From positions 791,748 to 855,747 of the forward strand of contig NZ_FORV01000002.1 in NCBI RefSeq assembly GCF_900114095.1: a stretch of 64,000 bases of DNA. The letters run 5' to 3'. Both the position numbers and the translations under genes were made by a program. Below are positions 50,768-60,238 of this stretch, one piece after another. The notes under the pieces were generated by a model. It did not search any database. It was not told the origin of the DNA and worked only from the letters and a program-made list of their open reading frames with translations. This stretch comes from Sphingomonas sp. NFR04 (GTDB lineage: Bacteria; Pseudomonadota; Alphaproteobacteria; Sphingomonadales; Sphingomonadaceae). Numbering within the stretch: position 1 is the first letter of the stretch; each line of letters starts with the position of its first letter.

Positions 50768-53245
50768 TTAGGATGCTGAAGCCATCCGCAACGGCGTGTC
50801 CTGCGGTGCTCCCTCCGCATACACGCCTTGCAGCGCGGCGATCAGCTGGACCGCGCCGACGGGCTTGACGATCAACTGTGTGGCACCAAGCCGCGCCATC
50901 TCATCGAGCGGCAGGTCCTCGGCCGGCGCGAACAGGAGGCTGATCGGCAGATCGGCCCCCCGACACGCGCCAATCAGCGCGCGCAGCGAATCGAGCGGCG
51001 GCCGACCTTCGACGGTCGCCGATCGCGCCTCGACGAGTAGGTGATCCACCATGCCCGCGCGGACCGCCGCGATCGCGCTGTCTCCATCGGGCAGGCAGTC
51101 GACCGCGGCCGCGACCGGTTCGAGCAGTCCGCGCATCATGCCCTGCGTCAGCGGGTTGGCCTCGACCAGCACCAGCCGCGCTTCCGTCAGGCTGGCGGGA
51201 CGTCCGCCCTCCGGCGGCGCTTCGTTCCCGGCAACTGCACGCTGCAGCGGCACGCGCAGCGTGAAGCGTGATCCTTCCCCCAGCGCGCTCACGACGTTCA
51301 GCGTACCACCCAGCGCGCACGCCAGCTTCACGCAAATGGAGAGGCCAAGGCCGGTGCCGCTAAACTGGCGGTTCAGGCCGCCGTCCACCTGGTGGAAGGC
51401 TTCGAACACGCGGTCGAGATGATTCGCCGGGATGCCGATGCCGGTGTCTTCCACCTCGACGACGAGCATTTCCGGGTTGCCCGCGACGCTGGCGCGCAGC
51501 GTCACGCTGCCGCCAGGCGTGAACTTGACGGCGTTCGACAGCAGATTGCCGATGATCTGGCGAAGCCGCGCATTGTCGGACAGGATGCGCACCGGTGCGT
51601 CCGCGATGTCGAGGTTCAGCGCGATGCCCTTGGCGGCGGCATGTCCGCTCCACAGACGCGCCGCGTCCTCCAAGAGTGCACGGAACGCCACGTCTTCCTG
51701 CGCGACGGCGATCTCGCCCGTCTCCATCTTGGCGACGTCGAGGATATCGTCGACCAGCGCGCGCATCGCCTCGCCGGCACCGAACACCACGTGCACCTGC
51801 TCGCGCGCTTCGGCATCGAGGCGCGGATTGGTCAGCAGGATCTGCGTCATGCCAAGAATGCCATTGAGAGGGGTGCGGATCTCGTGGCTGGTCGTGGCCA
51901 GGAATTCGGTCTTGGCCTTCAGCGCCTTCTCCAGCGCCGCGTTGGTCTGGTTCAGCACGACGTTGGCCGCGCGCGTTTCATTGCGGCTCTTGCGGATCCG
52001 CAGCGCGCTGATCAGCAGCAGCACCAGCACGATCGTAGCCGCCGCGACCAGGCCCAGGAGAAGCTTGGTGCGGAACTCGGCCTGCTGCTGGTGGATACGG
52101 GCATCGCGCTCGAAGATCTTCTGCTTCTGGTTCTGGAAGTCGAAGCGCGCGGCCATCAACTGCGACGCGGCCGAGGCCGTGAGCCGGCTCGCCTCCTTGT
52201 CGAGGCGCTCGAACGCTTTGAGATGCTGGAGCGCCATCGCCGGATCGCCGAGCTTCTCGAACACTTCCGCCGCGGTGGCGTGGAACTCCTTGTCCGGCAT
52301 GGGCGTGGTGGTGAGGTCGACTCCGGCGAAGGTCGTGCGCAGCAGCGCCGCTGCGGCGCCATAATCCCCATGCGCTGCCTTCAGCTTGGCCGCCGCGGCA
52401 AAGGCCACCGGGCGCATCGATGCCGCCTCGACGGAGCGGGAAAGCCGCAACGCGTCCGCAACGGCCTGGCCCGCCGCAGCGAACTTGCGGCGTTCGGTTT
52501 CCGCGCTCGCCAGATTGGCAAGGATCTGGATCTGCAGCAGCGGACTGCCGAGTTCGCGCGCGCTCTTCAGTGCATTCCGATAGTCGCGCTCCGCCTGGTC
52601 GTAGCGACCGAGCAGGCGCAACACTTCCGCGCGGTTGTTGTAGGTACTCAGACGGAAGCCCGGATCGGCGGAGTAGAGCTCAACCGCCTGCGAATAATAG
52701 TCGAGCGCGCGCGGATAATCGCCGGCGTCCGAATAGATCTGTCCGATGTCCTGCAGCGCGATCGCTTGGCTGCGGACTTCGCGGGCGGCGCGGAAAATGC
52801 CGTACGCGCGCTGATAGTCCTGCAGCGCCTCGACGATGTTGCCCGAGGTTGCCGCGATCGCGCCGCGCGAGCGCATCAGATCGCCCTGCAGCTTGGTATC
52901 GCGGCCATGCACCGCGATGCGGGCGAGCGCTGCATCGATGATCGGCCGCGCCTTGGCCGGCTCGCTGATCCGGATATAGGCCTCGCCCTTCAGCCATTCG
53001 GCCGTCGCGACAGCGCGCTCCGCCTCCGGGGAAGCCGCAAGCACACGCGCGCGAACCAGCGCCTTATCGGCAAGCCCAAGGGCCTGGCTTGGGTCCGCCA
53101 TCATTGCGGTCTTGGCGGCGGCGATGTCCTGATCAAACCGCGCGAGGGCGGCCTTCTCCGCCTTTGCCGGCGCCGATGGCATCTGGGCAACCGCAGGCGT
53201 CGCGATCGCGAGCGCCAGCAGACACAGGCCTTCCACACGTCGCAT
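50768..53245 (-). CDS. TPR-sensor hybrid histidine kinase with degenerate receiver
   Basis: The protein has 825 residues with a signal peptide (1-20). A periplasmic helical-repeat region follows (about 30-385, TPR-like, for example IYSDAGDYPRALDYYSQAVE), then one membrane helix (about 395-415), HisKA with H454 (FLATTSHEIRTPLNGILGMT), HATPase (IGNLLSNAVKFTPGG, VEDTGIGIP, GTGLGLSICVKLA) and a C-terminal receiver-like domain starting LVLVEANPL. That last domain lacks the phosphoacceptor Asp (HLLVEARS), so it is a pseudo-receiver. The separate receiver gene downstream probably takes the phosphoryl group. Confidence 0.9.
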   Translation of the reverse strand: MRRVEGLCLLALAIATPAVAQMPSAPAKAEKAALARFDQDIAAAKTAMMADPSQALGLADKALVRARVLAASPEAERAVATAEWLKGEAYIRISEPAKARPIIDAALARIAVHGRDTKLQGDLMRSRGAIAATSGNIVEALQDYQRAYGIFRAAREVRSQAIALQDIGQIYSDAGDYPRALDYYSQAVELYSADPGFRLSTYNNRAEVLRLLGRYDQAERDYRNALKSARELGSPLLQIQILANLASAETERRKFAAAGQAVADALRLSRSVEAASMRPVAFAAAAKLKAAHGDYGAAAALLRTTFAGVDLTTTPMPDKEFHATAAEVFEKLGDPAMALQHLKAFERLDKEASRLTASAASQLMAARFDFQNQKQKIFERDARIHQQQAEFRTKLLLGLVAAATIVLVLLLISALRIRKSRNETRAANVVLNQTNAALEKALKAKTEFLATTSHEIRTPLNGILGMTQILLTNPRLDAEAREQVHVVFGAGEAMRALVDDILDVAKMETGEIAVAQEDVAFRALLEDAARLWSGHAAAKGIALNLDIADAPVRILSDNARLRQIIGNLLSNAVKFTPGGSVTLRASVAGNPEMLVVEVEDTGIGIPANHLDRVFEAFHQVDGGLNRQFSGTGLGLSICVKLACALGGTLNVVSALGEGSRFTLRVPLQRAVAGNEAPPEGGRPASLTEARLVLVEANPLTQGMMRGLLEPVAAAVDCLPDGDSAIAAVRAGMVDHLLVEARSATVEGRPPLDSLRALIGACRGADLPISLLFAPAEDLPLDEMARLGATQLIVKPVGAVQLIAALQGVYAEGAPQDTPLRMASAS

Positions 53246-53344
53246 CCGGCCGAATCTCCCTTCGCCAGAATATCTTAGGGCGAAAAGGTTAAGGCATGTC
53301 CAACCATGCCGCCTGCGCCACCAGGCATAGCCGGCATGGTTGGC

Positions 53345-56290
53345 TTAGAAGTTCATGCGGAACGCCGCGCCGCCCGTTAGGCGCGGCAAGGCTTGCGTCT
53401 GCGCACCATTGAACGTCGCGCGGCCGAAGATGCTCACCTGCGCTGCGCCGTCCAGCATCGTTCGCCCATACATGGCCTCGCCAACATATTGCCGCTCGGG
53501 AACCCCGAGATTGAAGCGTTGGGTGAGCGGCCCCAACTCGCCGGTCTGTCGATCGATGACCTGCACCGTGGTGAGGTCGACGCTCGCCCGTTCGAGGTGC
53601 ATCGGCTGCGCCAGCGTCATGCGGAACAGATCGGTCTTGCCGAACAATTCGCTCTTCGTCAGCCCTAACTGGAACGAGGTGCTGACCAGACCGCCGTCGG
53701 CCGGCGTGATCGTTGCGGCGCCTGCCGCTCGGGTGCGGCCGACAGTCCCGGTCGCAGCAAGTGCCAAGGTCGGGGTCAGCGCCAGGTCTGCGCCGAGCGT
53801 GACGCCGTCGCTGATGCTGCCGCGGGCGAAATCATAGGGGTCGGCCGATTCGATACCGAGCATTGCCTTGGCCTCGCGCAGGCGCGTGTAGCTCGCGCTC
53901 AGCGCGCCGTTGCCGGCGGTGTAGCGCACCGCGACATTCTGCGCGCCGGCCCGATAGGGATCCACTGCGCCCATCGCGAAGGCCGTGAGCGCATCCATCT
54001 GCCGCAGATCGCGGCGCAGCGTGCGCTGGGTGAGCCCGCTCGAGATCGTCCAGTGATCGCTCAGCGCGACGCTGGTCTGGAGATAGCCGCCGCCCGAGGC
54101 GAAGCCCATCAACGGGTTGGCACCGCCGACATTGGGATCGAAGTCCGAAGGCAGCGCGAAGCTGCCGCCGCCGAGCTGTGTCGCACCATCGCCGTCGCCG
54201 AAGGTGAAGGCAACGCGATCGCCCGGGGTGACCAGCCGCACGGCCGTCTGGTAGGGAAGCTGGCTCTGGTAGAAGCCCAGCATGCGCGTGCGCGGTGCCA
54301 CCGCCATCGAGAGCTGCAGGCCCCCCTTGTTGGAGATCGGCGCCGAAAATGCGAAGCCGCTGAAGGCGCCAGGTCCCTTGGGCCCCGGGCCGCCCTTCGT
54401 CGTCGCCCAGGCCATGAAGCGGCTGTAGATATAGCTCTGCAAATATTCGTTCGAGCCGGTCAGCGACATCGCCGTCGCATCGGTGAGCTTGCTCGACACC
54501 GGGATGGCGAAGTCGCGGAAGGTCGCGCCGACGTCTTCATAGGCATAGAAGAACATGCCGGCCGCTTCCCACTTGGCCTGCTCCTTGGGATCGCGGATCT
54601 TGGCGGCCTGGGTGGCGACGATATTGCCCTTCGCGTCGTACTGATACCATTTGAGCCCGTCGAAGCTCAGCGGCGACAGCGCAGCGGTGACGTCGAGGAT
54701 GCCCACGCCGTAGACGGGGTCGACGCCGGGCGCACCGGCGTCGCGCGCCGACTTCAGGATGATGTCGACCGTCTCCTTGGGATAGTTGGACAGCCACGGC
54801 CAGCGATCGTGGAGCAGCGCGATCGTCCCGGTGACCAGCGGCGCGGCGAACGATGTGCCCGACGCGCGCGTCACGCCGCCCTGCCCGTCCGATACTAGGA
54901 TCATCTCGCCCGGCGCGGTGATGAAGCGGTTCATCAGCTTCATGTCGGGCGCGCAGGTGCCCTTGGCATCGACCAGGCAGGCATTGCCCGGCCGGTTGGA
55001 GAAGTCGGAGATCGTGCCCGTCGGCCCGACCGAGCCGACCACGATCATATACGGATTGGCCTTGTCCCACTTGATGTTTTGGGTCTGGGTGATCCCGTCA
55101 TTGCCCGCCGCGATGACGAAGATCGTCTTCTTGGCATAGGCGGCGACATCCGGATCGCCGAACACGTCGTTCCAGCCCTGGGGCAGCGTCTTGCCGGGTT
55201 CGCCGAGCGACATGTTGACGATGCTCGCATTGTTCTGCGCGATCATCAGCACGCCGTTCTTCACGTCCGTCCAGTTGGCGGTGCCCGAGCTGTCGAACGG
55301 ATTGTAGGCGACGACCGAGGCCATCGGCGCGATGCCCATCACGCCCTTGGCGTCGTGCGCGGCGATGATCAGGCTGGCGACCGCGGCGCCGTGGCCGTTC
55401 GAGAAGTCCGAGATGCCGCTATATTTGGTGATGTTGCTGGTGCCTTCGCCGGTTACGGTGAAGTCGAGCAGGCCGACGATCGAGCGCTTGCCCTCCCCGA
55501 TCGTCTTGGTGATGGCGGGCGACCAGTTGATCGTCTGCATCCACCAGTCGGTGTGGTCCATGCCCGAATATTGGTTGAGCTGGTCGTACCAGTCGACGAA
55601 GAACATCTGCCGCGTATAGGCATCCACCGAGGTCAGCGAGGCGGGGTTGGTCAGATCGAGTCCCCACTTCGCCAGCATCGGGGCAACGAACCCGGCCTCG
55701 AAGGTCTTGCCCGTCTGCGTCTGGACAGCCGTGCCCCATGCGTCCTTCGACTGCCCGATCATGCCGTTGATCTTGGTGACGAGCGTCGACAGGTCGGCGG
55801 CCGAGGCAGTACCCGGCAGATTCAGCCAATAGCCCAGCGTATCCTTGCTCGTGGTGACATAGGCATCGGAGAAGGTGCGGATGTTCCCGATCATCGGATC
55901 GAGGTCGCCCATCGCGGGCGCTAGGTCGCCCCAGAAGGTGCGGATATTGCCCACATACGGGTCGACGGTGCCGCCGAAGGTGCGGATGTTGCCGATATAG
56001 GGGCTCAGATCGCCGCTGAAGGTGCGGATATTACCGACCAGCGGGTCGAGATCACCGGTGAAAGTCCGGATATTGCCCACATAGGGCGTAAGCGTACCGC
56101 TCAGCGTCTGCACCGGCTTGTCCGCCGAGACCGGACCAGGGCGGACTATTACCGGCTGCGCGCGCGCGGGCGCTGGGATCGGTGTGGACGGCGCGGGCGC
56201 GGTCTGGGCCGCGGCGCCGCCTGCTACCGTGAGGCCGCAGAATCCGGCCGTCGCGAGAAGATACGAGCGGATCAACGTGCGCATTGTCAT
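53345..56290 (-). CDS. S8 (subtilisin-like) serine protease with N-terminal GNIRTF repeats, autotransporter-like
   Basis: The product is about 981 residues from ATG 56290. A signal peptide (about 1-29) and a Pro/Ala linker precede a 14-residue tandem repeat (67-143). The S8 domain has Asp276 (IVGLLDFTV), His300 (NGHGAAVAS), Asn397 (AAGND) and Ser480 (SGTSFAAPLVTG), an apparently complete triad. The last ~390 residues are rich in alternating strands and end RMNF, resembling an outer-membrane beta-barrel of autotransporter type. It is probably a surface or secreted protease. Confidence 0.85.
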   Translation of the reverse strand: MTMRTLIRSYLLATAGFCGLTVAGGAAAQTAPAPSTPIPAPARAQPVIVRPGPVSADKPVQTLSGTLTPYVGNIRTFTGDLDPLVGNIRTFSGDLSPYIGNIRTFGGTVDPYVGNIRTFWGDLAPAMGDLDPMIGNIRTFSDAYVTTSKDTLGYWLNLPGTASAADLSTLVTKINGMIGQSKDAWGTAVQTQTGKTFEAGFVAPMLAKWGLDLTNPASLTSVDAYTRQMFFVDWYDQLNQYSGMDHTDWWMQTINWSPAITKTIGEGKRSIVGLLDFTVTGEGTSNITKYSGISDFSNGHGAAVASLIIAAHDAKGVMGIAPMASVVAYNPFDSSGTANWTDVKNGVLMIAQNNASIVNMSLGEPGKTLPQGWNDVFGDPDVAAYAKKTIFVIAAGNDGITQTQNIKWDKANPYMIVVGSVGPTGTISDFSNRPGNACLVDAKGTCAPDMKLMNRFITAPGEMILVSDGQGGVTRASGTSFAAPLVTGTIALLHDRWPWLSNYPKETVDIILKSARDAGAPGVDPVYGVGILDVTAALSPLSFDGLKWYQYDAKGNIVATQAAKIRDPKEQAKWEAAGMFFYAYEDVGATFRDFAIPVSSKLTDATAMSLTGSNEYLQSYIYSRFMAWATTKGGPGPKGPGAFSGFAFSAPISNKGGLQLSMAVAPRTRMLGFYQSQLPYQTAVRLVTPGDRVAFTFGDGDGATQLGGGSFALPSDFDPNVGGANPLMGFASGGGYLQTSVALSDHWTISSGLTQRTLRRDLRQMDALTAFAMGAVDPYRAGAQNVAVRYTAGNGALSASYTRLREAKAMLGIESADPYDFARGSISDGVTLGADLALTPTLALAATGTVGRTRAAGAATITPADGGLVSTSFQLGLTKSELFGKTDLFRMTLAQPMHLERASVDLTTVQVIDRQTGELGPLTQRFNLGVPERQYVGEAMYGRTMLDGAAQVSIFGRATFNGAQTQALPRLTGGAAFRMNF
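55862..56092 (-). repeat. 14-residue (42-bp) tandem repeat within the S8 protease gene
   Basis: Consensus LxPYVGNIRTFxGD. Full copies at residues 67-80, 81-94, 95-108, 109-122 and 130-143, with one half copy (LAPAMGD) at 123-129. DNA copies have diverged at many third positions, so the repeat is old and kept at protein level. Confidence 0.9.
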
Positions 56291-56428
56291 TGGGAAGCCC
56301 CCGTTCAAGCCGGCTCCCTGCCGCCGTCTCGCCGTTATAATTTGGGAGGGTCTTGCGCCGCCAATGCTTACCGAGAACCGAAGAAACGTCGTTTAGCAGC
56401 CGTTAAGGTAGAATTTACTGCTTCAAAT

Positions 56429-57985
56429 TCATGCACCTAGTGAGGCATGCCACTGCTCTATGCCCGGACCGGCCAGGCGCTCCAGATGCGCTTCGTCAGT
56501 CAGGAATTCGACCAGCTGCGGCAGTGGCAACGGCGGAGAGATGAAATAGCCCTGGAGGAGGTCGCAGCCCATGATCCGGAGGAGCGACAGGCTCATCGCC
56601 GTATCCACACCCTCGGCGGTGACCTCCATTTCGAGCGCGTGTGCCAAATCAATGGAGGAGCGGACGAGAAGCGGGTCGCGATTGCTGTTGGTGAGGCCGC
56701 TCACGAACATGCGATCGATCTTGAGCTCCTGCGCCGGCAGCTGCTTCAAATAGGCGAGCGACGAAAGGCCGGAGCCGTAATCGTCGATCGCAATGCGAAT
56801 GCCGGCCCCGGTGAAAGCACGCAGATTAGCGAGCGCTGCGTCAGGATCGCTGATCACCGCGGTTTCGGTAATCTCGAACCCGATCCTGCCCTTCGCCTGG
56901 CGGACCAATGAAAGCGCGGCGGCGGCGAAGCCATGGTCGGGAAGGAGTTGCCCCGAGATGTTGACGTATACTTCAACGGCATGCCCGCGCTCGATGAGGC
57001 GCTGCTGGTCGTCGATGGCGCGCGTAATCACCCATTCGCTGAGCTCGCGGATCGCCCCGGTTTCCTCCGCGAGCGCGATGAAACGATCGGTCGGCACAAG
57101 TCCGCTGCCGGGCCGGATCCACCGGATCAGCGCCTCGACAGAGGTAATTGTGTTTGTTCGCGCGTGAAGCTTGGGCTGATAGTACAGGCTCACTTCGCCC
57201 GACGCGAGCGCATGCGGCAGAGCGCGCATAAGCTCCAGATCGGCCAAGCTGTTTTGTGAGAGTATTGCCGGATCCGCAAACCGGATCTTACACCGTTCGG
57301 CTTGCGCTGCGCTCAGTGCGGCCGCCGCCTGATCGACAAGCTCGTCACGGATGGAACTCTGGCCCGCGTCCGCAAAGCCGATCGTCACCGTGGGGCTGAT
57401 GCTGAATGCATCGACAAACAGTCGCGCCTCCAGGGTGTCGACAAGACCCTGCAAGTTCGCTGTTGCCGCCTCAACGCTGGCCGCGTTGAAGGCAAATTCA
57501 ATCGTGGTGCGACCAATACGTCCGCGCTCGGCACTTTCAATCGTCGCTTCAACTCGATCGGCGAGCATTTCCAGCAATTGATTGGCGAGCCGGTACCCGA
57601 TGCTTTTCCGAAGCGCTGCAAAGCGTTCCAGCTCAACGATGGCCACGAATGTGGATGGAGCGAATGCGTTGACGTCAACGCATTCGTCACGGAGTTCATC
57701 GAAGATCGCCGTGCTCGCGTGAGACCGTTGTTGCGCAGATGATTGCGCGGCAGTGGGCGGGGCATCGGCCGACCCGAGGAAACGGTCGCCGGCCTTCGCG
57801 TTGACGGATCTGATATCATGCCATTGATCCTGCCGCGGAGTCGCATCGACTACCTCAGCGATGCGGACCGGCTTCCGGGCGTCGAATGCGGTGCGCCAAG
57901 GCGGCGCCGCCCATCGGCGAACCACCGCACGTAGGACCAGGACCGGGAGATTCACCAATGCCATTCGGTCGGAGCTAGCAACCAT
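56429..57985 (-). CDS. GGDEF(degenerate)-EAL domain protein, probable c-di-GMP phosphodiesterase
   Basis: The protein has 518 residues. After an unrecognised N-terminus (about 1-100), a GGDEF-like domain without the GGDEF motif spans about 105-245. The EAL domain (about 255-505) is well kept: VEALIRW (ExLxR), YVNISG, FEITETAV, IDDYGSGLSSLAYL, KIDRMFV, TAEGVD and LQGYFIS. It should cleave c-di-GMP to pGpG, with the dead GGDEF as a regulatory GTP site. No ribosome site is clear at ATG 57985; ATG 57964 is an alternative. It stands alone before the integrase. Confidence 0.88.
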   Translation of the reverse strand: MVASSDRMALVNLPVLVLRAVVRRWAAPPWRTAFDARKPVRIAEVVDATPRQDQWHDIRSVNAKAGDRFLGSADAPPTAAQSSAQQRSHASTAIFDELRDECVDVNAFAPSTFVAIVELERFAALRKSIGYRLANQLLEMLADRVEATIESAERGRIGRTTIEFAFNAASVEAATANLQGLVDTLEARLFVDAFSISPTVTIGFADAGQSSIRDELVDQAAAALSAAQAERCKIRFADPAILSQNSLADLELMRALPHALASGEVSLYYQPKLHARTNTITSVEALIRWIRPGSGLVPTDRFIALAEETGAIRELSEWVITRAIDDQQRLIERGHAVEVYVNISGQLLPDHGFAAAALSLVRQAKGRIGFEITETAVISDPDAALANLRAFTGAGIRIAIDDYGSGLSSLAYLKQLPAQELKIDRMFVSGLTNSNRDPLLVRSSIDLAHALEMEVTAEGVDTAMSLSLLRIMGCDLLQGYFISPPLPLPQLVEFLTDEAHLERLAGPGIEQWHASLGA

Positions 57986-58247
57986 TTGTGAAGCAAGCGT
58001 AACCGCATGCTAAAAGGCCATTTTTCTGGCTGGGTAAACTGCGTTTCTCCATTCGCAAACTCGCGCAGAACCACTCCCTTCGTTCCGAGCAGGATGACCG
58101 TCATCTCGCGCTTGGTGCGTCGTGCGGTCACGGCAGGTGTCGTCAGAAGCAGACGGTCGAGGCGACTGGTCTCGATGACTGGAATTGGTCGTTACCGGCC
58201 ACCCTGGGCATTATTGGCTGCGGCAGCCTATCGCTGATCCAAAGCTG

Positions 58248-59495
58248 TCAGAAGGCTGATGTCAGCGCCGTATGAGCCAATTCGAGACCGTTGAGGTGGG
58301 GCGCGTCGCTAATTTGCTTCGATAAGCTGAGCAGGTGATCGGCCCAATCCTGCAGCATGCGCCTACGTGGTGACAGATACAGCGCGCTATTATACGCGCT
58401 GCGGACGTCATCACGATCGACATGGGCAAGCGCCATCTCGATCCAATCAGATCGATAGCGCTCGGCGTCGTTGGCCCAGGTCGATGCGAGCCCGCGGAAG
58501 CCGTGGACGGTCTGTCGGCCGCGATAGCCCATGCGGTAGCAGCCGTAGATCATCGTGTTCTGGGAGATGGGCTGACCGAGCTTGTCGCCACCAAAGACAT
58601 AAAGGCCAGCCGAGTAGGTCCGAACGTCTTCGAACAGCAACACCACCTGCCGCGAAAGCGGCACGACATGCTCTCGCTCCATCTTCATCCGCTCCGCTGG
58701 CACGCGCCAAAGCGGCTCCGGCCCGTGGAGGCCTTCAAATTCCTGCCAGCAGGCCAGGCGGGTCTCGTTGGTACGTGCCCAGGTCAGCAGCGTGAATAGC
58801 AATGCTGCACGGGTAACCGCACGCCGCCGAGGGTTCTCCTCGCCGTCATAGTCGTCGATTGCCTGCACCAGCGCCGGAAGCTCCTGCAGACCAACCCGTG
58901 CCATGTGCCGCACGCGCGGCTTGGGCTTCAACAGGTCGGAAAGATAGGCTGCCGGGTCCTGATCGGCCCAGCCCTGCGGGATGGCGAAGCGATAAATCTG
59001 GCTAACATGCTGCTTGATCCGACGGCTGACATCGAGCGCGCCGCGCGCTTCCACGGTTCGTACCATCGCCAGCACGTCGGCGCTGGTGATGGACCGCAGC
59101 GGCCTATCGCCGAGCACCGGAAAGGCGTCGCGCTCGAGCCGCGTCATCAGCCGCATGGCATGTCCTTCGTCGAGATTGCCCTCGCGGTTCTCATGCCAAG
59201 CTCGCGCCGCCTGCTCGAAGGTCTTGCCGACCGGCGACTTGTTGCTGGCGCCGGGGTCTCTGCCCTGCCCCAGCGCCACCCTGGCCTCGGCGCGGCGCAG
59301 CCGCGCCTCTGCAAGGCTGAGGTCGGGATAGCGGCCGAAGGAGAGCAGCTTCTCCTTGCCGTCGAAGCGGTACTTCATCCGCCACAGCTTCGAGCCATTG
59401 GGCCGGACAAGCAGGTACAGGCCCTCGCCGTCGGCGAGCTTGTAATCCTTTTGCCGCTTGGTCGCGTAGCGGACTCCGAGTTCCTTGAGCGCCAT
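58248..59495 (-). CDS. P4-type tyrosine integrase with DUF4102 arm-binding domain
   Basis: The protein has 415 residues: N-terminal DUF4102 (DYKLADGEGLYLLVRPNGSK, then LLSFGRYPDLSLAEARLRR), a core-binding domain (about 100-190) and a catalytic domain with Arg in WARTNETRLACW, HGFRGLAST (HxxR), LAHVDRDDVRSAYN (His and Tyr). It is intact and probably active. The gene begins about 190 bases left of a tRNA-fMet 3' remnant and reads away from it, as P4-like integrases do, so it is the likely integrase for the 23.3-59.7 kb segment. Confidence 0.93.
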   Translation of the reverse strand: MALKELGVRYATKRQKDYKLADGEGLYLLVRPNGSKLWRMKYRFDGKEKLLSFGRYPDLSLAEARLRRAEARVALGQGRDPGASNKSPVGKTFEQAARAWHENREGNLDEGHAMRLMTRLERDAFPVLGDRPLRSITSADVLAMVRTVEARGALDVSRRIKQHVSQIYRFAIPQGWADQDPAAYLSDLLKPKPRVRHMARVGLQELPALVQAIDDYDGEENPRRRAVTRAALLFTLLTWARTNETRLACWQEFEGLHGPEPLWRVPAERMKMEREHVVPLSRQVVLLFEDVRTYSAGLYVFGGDKLGQPISQNTMIYGCYRMGYRGRQTVHGFRGLASTWANDAERYRSDWIEMALAHVDRDDVRSAYNSALYLSPRRRMLQDWADHLLSLSKQISDAPHLNGLELAHTALTSAF

Positions 59496-59636
59496 CTGGG
59501 GGTACTCCGCTGAGGGTTGCGGAGATTACCCCAGAAAATACCCCCAAAAGCAAATCGACGTCTTGGCGTTCGGTGGGGTCCAGAGAAGCTTATTGAGATC
59601 ACGCGACTCGGGGAATAACCCACGGAAAACAGGCAC

Positions 59637-59669
59637 AAAAAACCGCCTCAGGAAGTCCTGAAGCGGTTT
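59637..59669 (-). terminator. Terminator hairpin beside the right tRNA-fMet remnant
   Basis: On the minus strand: AAACCGCTTCAGGA, a short loop, TCCTGAGGCGGTTT (one mismatch), then further T. It lies just past the tRNA 3' end remnant, in the same relative position as the hairpin at 23247-23275. Confidence 0.8.
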
Positions 59670-59683
59670 GGCATGCGTGGGTT

Positions 59684-59705
59684 TGGTTGCGGGGGCAGGA
59701 TTTGA
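59684..59705 (-). repeat. Right attachment-site copy: truncated 3' end of tRNA-fMet
   Basis: The plus strand reads TGGTTGCGGGGGCAGGATTTGA, the complement of the last 22 bases of an alphaproteobacterial initiator tRNA. After that it departs from the tRNA, so no intact gene is here either. The first 17 bases repeat those at 23285-23301. Confidence 0.78.
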
Positions 59706-60238
59706 CCGCTGCCGAACAAGACATTGGCTAAAGAGCGGGGTGATCGTTCCCCATCGGCTTTAAGGCGATCTACGACGGGCAATATGCCTTAAGCCCGCTA
59801 GAGCAATTGCCTGCCATGGTCAGGAACTGCAAATACTCCACGTCCACGCTCGCAAATGAGCCTTTGGCAGAGGTGAATCCGTGGTCGATCGATAGCTCTC
59901 GATAATGGTCGGCACAAAGCCGAGGTTCGTTCAGCATGGCCGGAAGCCCAACGACCCAGACGCAGACATTCGCTGACGCTCTGGCGCCTCTCCAGTTCGG
60001 ACATTGGTCCCGATGGTATTTAGCTGCTGAAACTGGCCGCTCAGGGTACGCGCCCAACAGCAAGCACTTGAACCTGCGCGTGACGTTGCCGCAATGGTTC
60101 CTCCGCTTGCGCAGCAGATCCCTGCACCCGTGCATTCCGCCGGAGGCCGGAACATGCTGGTCGGTAGCCGCAGCCGCGCGCGTTGTGCGCCCTAATCATC
60201 AGCCATTGCAGCCTGCGCGCGTTTGATCGCGCATCGCG

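Larger units (their letters stand above)
23285..59700. mobile_element. Putative genomic island in a tRNA-fMet site (about 36 kb)
   Basis: Direct 17-18-base repeats of a tRNA-fMet 3' end bound this segment, and a P4-type tyrosine integrase lies about 190 bases inside the right copy. Orientation is coherent: the tRNA would be on the minus strand, its body to the right, and the integrase at the tRNA-proximal end reading the same way. The left end shows decay typical of island margins: a nuclease-like pseudogene, a lower-GC gene and a frameshifted integrase. Whether everything between the repeats came in as one element is an inference; much of the cargo has ordinary host-like GC. Confidence 0.55.
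59496..60238. other. Attachment region and flank without a supported gene
   Basis: About 740 bases. The left part holds the terminator (59637-59669) and the tRNA-fMet remnant (59684-59705). The right part has a 121-codon minus frame (59770-60135) with some protein-like composition near its end but no family, ribosome site or partner, so it is not called. Confidence 0.5.

Noticed and set aside
51392..53278. 628-codon plus-strand ORF opposite the TPR kinase
   Set aside because: It is a low-complexity Arg-rich shadow of a gene with complete HisKA/HATPase motifs on the other strand.
55862..56092. Regular 42-bp repeats, considered as a CRISPR array
   Set aside because: Units are contiguous without spacers, in frame, and encode a conserved peptide repeat.
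59770..60135. 121-codon minus-strand ORF
   Set aside because: Its composition is partly protein-like, but there is no ribosome site, family motif or conserved context.
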